Positions 5,815 to 8,449 of a stretch of DNA of 8,449 nucleotides are shown one piece after another; the stretch's first letter is position 1; the number at the start of each line of letters is the position of its first letter. The notes under the pieces are model-generated. The model had not been told where the DNA came from and searched no databases. It was given only the letters and a program-made list of their open reading frames with translations. Origin of the DNA: Bacillota bacterium (lineage in GTDB: Bacteria; Bacillota; DTU030); contig DUVO01000082.1 of NCBI GenBank assembly GCA_012841005.1, positions 1-8,449 on the forward strand. The letters run 5' to 3'. A program made the translations under genes and the position numbers.

Positions 5815-5852
5815 CCCCTCCCGCATATAGTTAGAGGGAACGGGGGGAGGGG
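5815..5852 (+). promoter_or_regulatory. Hairpin that could hide the spoIID ribosome site
   Basis: CCCCTCCC (5815-5822) is perfectly complementary to GGGAGGGG (5845-5852), the Shine-Dalgarno sequence five bases before the spoIID ATG. Any transcript entering from upstream could therefore hold the ribosome site in an 8-bp GC-rich stem, whereas a transcript starting within the loop would lack the left arm. Confidence 0.5.
5824..5831 (+). promoter_or_regulatory. Candidate sigma-E -10 element for spoIID
   Basis: CATATAGT resembles the sigma-E -10 (CATACAAT-like). spoIID is a known mother-cell sigma-E gene in Bacillus and Clostridium. I find no clear -35 at the expected distance, so this is a weak call. 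A start near 5838 would leave a leader of about 20 bases. Confidence 0.3.
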
Positions 5853-5857
5853 TTAAG

Positions 5858-6850
5858 ATGCGGCCTTTGCTTTTGGGAACCTTTGCTTTTCTTATGTTTA
5901 CAATAATTGTCCTGCCGTCTCTAATTGTCAGGGGGCTTGAACTAGCCGGCCCGGTACCGGAGCCCCCGCGGGAGGAGGCTGCCGGCCTTACCCTGGGGGT
6001 TTTTCAGGAACAGACAGGAGAAATAGTTGAGATGCCCCTGGAAGATTATATCCTGGGAGTTGTGGCGGCGGAAATGCCGGCAGAGTTCGAAGAGGAAGCC
6101 CTCAAGGCCCAGGCAGTGGCTGTACGCACCTTTGCCCTGCGGCGGTTGAAGGCCTATGGCGGGCAGGGATGTGAAAAGCATCCGGGGGCCGATGTCTGCA
6201 CTGATCCGGCCCACTGCCAGGGGTGGCTGTCCCGGGAGGAGCAGCAGCAGAAATGGGGTCTGGTAAATTATCCCCGGTTCCAGGAAAAACTGGCCCGGGC
6301 GGTCAACTTAACCAGCGGATTGGTCATCACCTATGACCACGAACTCATTGATGCGGCCTATCATTCTACCTGTGCCGGCCATACCGAGGATGCCAGCCTG
6401 GTCTGGGGACAGGAGGTGCCCTATCTGGTAGGTGTTCCCTGCCCCTATGACTCTGATTCGCCCCGCTACACGGACGAAGTTTCCTATCCCCTGGTCGAGG
6501 TAGCTGCCCGTTTGGAAACCCAGGTGGCGGTGCCGGCGGCAGGGGGCGTGGGGATTGCTGTGGACATGGCGGTTCTGGAAGAGAGCGAAACGGGCCGTAT
6601 TCTGAAGCTGCAGGCGGGGGAAAAGACCTATACCGGCAGGGAGGTCAGGGAAAGGCTCGATCTTAGGTCCACTAAATTCCGGTGGGAGCTGGAGGGGGAA
6701 AATTTGGTTTTTACCACCCTTGGTTATGGCCACGGGGTGGGCTTATGCCAGTATGGTGCCAATGGCATGGCCAAAGAGGGGCGGTCTTTTCGGGAAATCC
6801 TCCAGTATTACTACAGGGGTGTTGCGATTGAGGCTTTACCCGGGACGTAG
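5858..6850 (+). CDS. spoIID: Stage II sporulation protein D, lytic transglycosylase
   Basis: SpoIID is a membrane-anchored enzyme that cleaves denuded glycan strands to drive forespore engulfment, working with SpoIIP and SpoIIM. The 330 residues begin with a single membrane anchor (about 3-26), followed by a Pro/Glu-rich linker. The SpoIID domain starts with MPLEDYILGVVAAEMPAEF, where Glu72 matches the catalytic glutamate, then EALKAQAVAVRTFA. CEKHPGADVCTDPAHCQGW (105-123) supplies His108, Cys114, His119 and Cys120, the pattern of the zinc site described for clostridial SpoIID. YHSTCAGHTED follows (168-178), and near the C-terminus GYGHGVGLCQYGANGMA (289-305). The start ATG 5858 has GGGAGGGG five bases upstream. 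All key residues are present, so a functional protein is likely. Downstream genes usual in this locus (spoIIQ-like M23 peptidase, spoIIID) are replaced by an RpiR regulator. Confidence 0.96.
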   Translation: MRPLLLGTFAFLMFTIIVLPSLIVRGLELAGPVPEPPREEAAGLTLGVFQEQTGEIVEMPLEDYILGVVAAEMPAEFEEEALKAQAVAVRTFALRRLKAYGGQGCEKHPGADVCTDPAHCQGWLSREEQQQKWGLVNYPRFQEKLARAVNLTSGLVITYDHELIDAAYHSTCAGHTEDASLVWGQEVPYLVGVPCPYDSDSPRYTDEVSYPLVEVAARLETQVAVPAAGGVGIAVDMAVLEESETGRILKLQAGEKTYTGREVRERLDLRSTKFRWELEGENLVFTTLGYGHGVGLCQYGANGMAKEGRSFREILQYYYRGVAIEALPGT

Positions 6851-6889
6851 CAACACATACAGAAAATTATAAAAAGTATCCCCGGACAA

Positions 6890-6924
6890 GCAGGAATTTA
6901 TAATCAGCTGTCGAAAAAGTCGAA
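6890..6924 (+). promoter_or_regulatory. Candidate sigma-H promoter overlapping Spo0A boxes
   Basis: GCAGGAATT (6890-6898) matches the sigma-H -35 consensus RnAGGAWWW at every position. After 11 bases comes GTCGAAA (6910-6916), six of seven to the -10 RnnGAAT. The same place holds TGTCGAA (6909-6915), a perfect 0A-box, and a partial second copy, AGTCGAA (6918-6924), nine bases on. Such overlap suggests control at the onset of sporulation. Transcription would start near 6923, about 150 bases before the rpiR start. Confidence 0.4.
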
Positions 6925-6967
6925 ATAAAAGAATAATTACAAACCGTCCCCCTTTATACCCGCGCGG

Positions 6968-6990
6968 AAGTTAGAGCGGACTAATTTTTT
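6968..6990 (+). terminator. Weak terminator candidate between spoIID and rpiR
   Basis: AAGTTAG (6968-6974) can pair with CTAATTT (6981-6987), including one G-U pair, around AGCGGA. It ends in a run of six T (6985-6990). The stem is AT-rich, so termination would be inefficient. Confidence 0.3.
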
Positions 6991-6997
6991 CCCACAA

Positions 6998-7044
6998 TTG
7001 CAGCAATTCCTGCAAAACCATATAGCTAATGCTGCAGGATTTGC
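6998..7044 (+). promoter_or_regulatory. Candidate rpiR promoter with inverted-repeat operator
   Basis: GCAATTCCTGCA (7003-7014) and TGCAGGATTTGC (7033-7044) form an inverted repeat matching at 11 of 12 positions, with centres 30 bp apart, about three helical turns. A smaller dyad TTGCAG/CTGCAA (6998-7003 / 7010-7015) overlaps the left half. A weak promoter, TTGCAG (6998-7003) and TATAGC (7021-7026) with 17 bp between, would be covered by the repeat. This suggests an autoregulatory site for the regulator encoded next. Confidence 0.4.
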
Positions 7045-7051
7045 ATATGTA

Positions 7052-7059
7052 GAGGAGGG
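7052..7059 (+). promoter_or_regulatory. Ribosome site that sets the rpiR start
   Basis: GAGGAGGG lies ten bases before GTG 7070. The frame is open upstream to TTG 6998, but that codon lacks a ribosome site and lies inside the inverted repeat. Confidence 0.7.
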
Positions 7060-7069
7060 CAAAGACCTG

Positions 7070-7963
7070 GTGACAGTTTCTGAGGATTTGCTTCAACGGA
7101 TAAAGGCAAAGTATGGCGATTTGAGTACGGCCCAGAAGAGTATTGCCCAGTATCTATTGGACAACTATGAAAAGGCTGCCTTTCTCACGGCCGGCCAGTT
7201 GGGGACGCTGGTCGGTGTCAGTGAATCAACGGTGGTGCGTTTTGCCAATACCCTCGGGTACGGGGGTTATCCCCACCTGCAAAAGGAAATGCAGGAACAT
7301 CTCAAAAGGGAGTTGACCACGGTATCGCGCCTGCAGCAGTCCCCGGGAAAGCTTAAAGGTCCTTCCCTTGTCCATCAAATTTTGGAGAATGATATCAAAA
7401 ACCTGCGCCGGACCATGGAGGAAATATCCCCTGAGGTTTTCGACAGGGTGGTGGAGGAAATCGGGAAAGCACCGAACATTTTCATTATCGGGAATCGCAG
7501 TGCCCACTGCCTGGCTCTGTTTTTGGCCATGTATCTGGAACTTTTGGGTAAACGGGTGAAGGCTGTACCCACGGGGGTCACCAGTATATTTGAGCAGCTG
7601 ACCATTGTACAGACTGAAGACCTGGTAATTGGGATCAGCTTTCCCCGCTATACCAGTAAATCCGTTGAAGGGTTCGAATATGCGGCCAGGCGGGGGGCCC
7701 GTACCGTGGCCATTACCGACAGCGTTATTTCGCCCCTGGCTCAACTGGCCGATCTAACCCTTATTGCCAAAAGTGACTTGAATTCTTTTATTGAAGCCTT
7801 TGCCGCTCCCTTGAGTTTGATCACTGCCCTGGCTACGGCCGTGGGCATGCGGGAGAGGGAGAATGTTTTGCGTTCCCTGGAGCACCTGGAGGAGATCTGG
7901 GACAACTACCGGATCTTCTATCACGGATTGGAAAGGGGGTGGCAGGAACCGATTGAAAAGTAA
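7070..7963 (+). CDS. MurR/RpiR-family transcriptional regulator (HTH_6 plus SIS)
   Basis: From GTG 7070 the protein has 297 residues, standard for the family. The N-terminal RpiR domain (about 1-80) includes LTAGQLGTLVGVSESTVVRF (39-58), a helix-turn-helix, then ANTLGYGGYPHLQKEM. The SIS domain (about 127-258) contains IFIIGNRSAHCLALFLAMYL and later VIGISFPRYTSKSVEGFEYA and GARTVAITDSVISPLAQLAD. SIS domains bind phosphosugars, so such regulators usually respond to sugar phosphates or amino-sugar metabolites. This one has GNRSA, not the common G-x-G-S-S, as in a subgroup whose ligand I do not know. The target is unclear: the inverted repeat upstream suggests autoregulation, and the aminomutase gene 116 bases downstream in the same direction is a possible target. 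The start choice rests on the ribosome site and the family N-terminus. Confidence 0.92.
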   Translation: MTVSEDLLQRIKAKYGDLSTAQKSIAQYLLDNYEKAAFLTAGQLGTLVGVSESTVVRFANTLGYGGYPHLQKEMQEHLKRELTTVSRLQQSPGKLKGPSLVHQILENDIKNLRRTMEEISPEVFDRVVEEIGKAPNIFIIGNRSAHCLALFLAMYLELLGKRVKAVPTGVTSIFEQLTIVQTEDLVIGISFPRYTSKSVEGFEYAARRGARTVAITDSVISPLAQLADLTLIAKSDLNSFIEAFAAPLSLITALATAVGMRERENVLRSLEHLEEIWDNYRIFYHGLERGWQEPIEK

Positions 7964-7970
7964 AAAGAGA

Positions 7971-7988
7971 ACCGCGTGGGGGCGCGGT
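7971..7988 (+). repeat. GC-rich hairpin after rpiR
   Basis: ACCGCG (7971-7976) pairs with CGCGGT (7983-7988) around TGGGGG, seven bases after the rpiR stop. There is no T-run directly after it, so it looks like an mRNA-end structure or pause site rather than a full terminator. Confidence 0.5.
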
Positions 7989-7992
7989 CCGG

Positions 7993-8024
7993 CAGTGGTA
8001 ATAGTGAAGCATATACTACCACTG
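7993..8024 (+). repeat. 8-bp perfect inverted repeat before the aminomutase gene
   Basis: CAGTGGTA (7993-8000) and TACCACTG (8017-8024) are perfect complements, separated by 16 bases. An imperfect T-rich stretch (TATTTTA, 8029-8035) follows. It may be a weak terminator for rpiR, or a dyad operator for a regulator of the downstream gene. Confidence 0.45.
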
Positions 8025-8079
8025 TACCTATTTTACCGGAAAAAGCCTTGTATGTAAAGGAATCTGGAGGTGTGTCTTT

Positions 8080-8449
8080 ATGAGCAAGACGGAAGCGGAA
8101 AAAAGAGCCATCGCCCTGGAAAGGGCCAAGGAATTAAGGGGGAAAATTGAGCCTTTCCTCGAGGCCCAAAAGGATATTGAAACGGGGTTTAAACTGGCCG
8201 ACAAATTTGCCGCCCGCAAGGAGAAGCTGAAGGAGATTTTCCGTGCCACCGAAGAACAGTGGAACGACTGGCACTGGCAAGTTGCCAACCGGATCACTGA
8301 TCTTGAGACCCTCTGCAAGGTTATCAACCTTACGGAGGAAGAGAAAGCGGCCGTAGAAAGGGTGGGTTCCACCTACCGCTGGGCTATATCCCCCTATTAT
8401 GCCAGCCTGATGGATGAGGATAATCCCCGCTGTCCCATCCGGATGCAGG
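8080..8449 (+). CDS. KamA-family radical SAM 2,3-aminomutase (glutamate or lysine type), N-terminal part
   Basis: The start ATG 8080 has GGAGGTG (8066-8072) at good spacing. The 123 codons present run off the window. The visible part has a charged helical N-terminus (MSKTEAEKRAIALERAKELR), then EEQWNDWHWQVANRITDLET (about 58-77) and YRWAISPYYASLMDEDNP (about 99-116). These are typical of lysine 2,3-aminomutase relatives, PLP- and SAM-dependent iron-sulfur enzymes that move an amino group from C2 to C3. The RWAISPYY wording and long N-terminus remind me more of clostridial glutamate 2,3-aminomutase (eam) than of KamA proper, which often has a MAITPYY form; this is recollection, not a comparison. 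The radical SAM CxxxCxxC motif lies beyond the window. It follows rpiR in the same direction, with hairpins between. Confidence 0.85.
   Translation, partial: MSKTEAEKRAIALERAKELRGKIEPFLEAQKDIETGFKLADKFAARKEKLKEIFRATEEQWNDWHWQVANRITDLETLCKVINLTEEEKAAVERVGSTYRWAISPYYASLMDEDNPRCPIRMQ

Noticed and set aside
7226..7744. 172-codon minus-strand frame opposite the rpiR gene
   Set aside because: It is fully contained in the well-supported HTH-SIS regulator gene and has no ribosome site or recognisable motif.
1..8449. tRNA, rRNA, CRISPR arrays, insertion sequences and attachment sites
   Set aside because: I looked for clover-leaf-like patterns, spaced direct repeats and transposase motifs and found none. 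The T-box is the only structured RNA I can support.

Overview
The window looks like a chromosomal piece of a spore-forming, anaerobic, moderately GC-rich member of the Firmicutes (Moorella / Desulfotomaculum / Thermoanaerobacterales-like clostridia). The grounds are a SpoIID sporulation lytic transglycosylase, a complete T-box riboswitch, strong AGGAGG-type ribosome sites with frequent GTG/TTG starts, and the start of a KamA-type radical SAM aminomutase, an oxygen-sensitive family. The exact species cannot be read from the sequence.

Layout, left to right. (1) 1-425: no recognisable gene. The minus strand carries short open frames, two of them joined by a GTGA overlap, that may be the edge of an unknown element. 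(2) 426-1812: wecB/mnaA (UDP-GlcNAc 2-epimerase) and atpZ, closely spaced and co-oriented. (3) 1966-3255: a strong terminator, then at once an extended -10 promoter and an MFS transporter whose composition looks more AT-rich than its neighbours. (4) 3291-3771: a 30-codon ORF ending in a terminator-like hairpin, then AT-rich DNA leading to murA. (5) 3772-5046: murA. (6) 5168-5702: a self-contained T-box unit made of a sigma-A promoter, a leader with predicted Leu CTC specifier, a leader terminator, a 55-residue orphan protein and a terminator. (7) 5858-6850: spoIID, with its ribosome site inside a possible hairpin. (8) 6851-7963: a sporulation-type control region (candidate sigma-H promoter overlapping a Spo0A box), an inverted-repeat operator candidate and a MurR/RpiR-family regulator. 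(9) 8080-8449: the first 123 codons of a KamA-family 2,3-aminomutase, cut by the window end.

How the genes fit together. WecB supplies UDP-ManNAc and MurA makes the first committed peptidoglycan precursor, so both feed envelope synthesis; SpoIID trims peptidoglycan during engulfment of the forespore. In many Firmicutes wecB/mnaA-atpZ-atpI lies before the ATP synthase operon and murA-spoIID lies after it. Here both flanks are kept, but all F-ATPase structural genes are absent and an MFS gene sits in their place. This, and the T-box controlling an orphan small protein between murA and spoIID, are the two most unusual points of the window.
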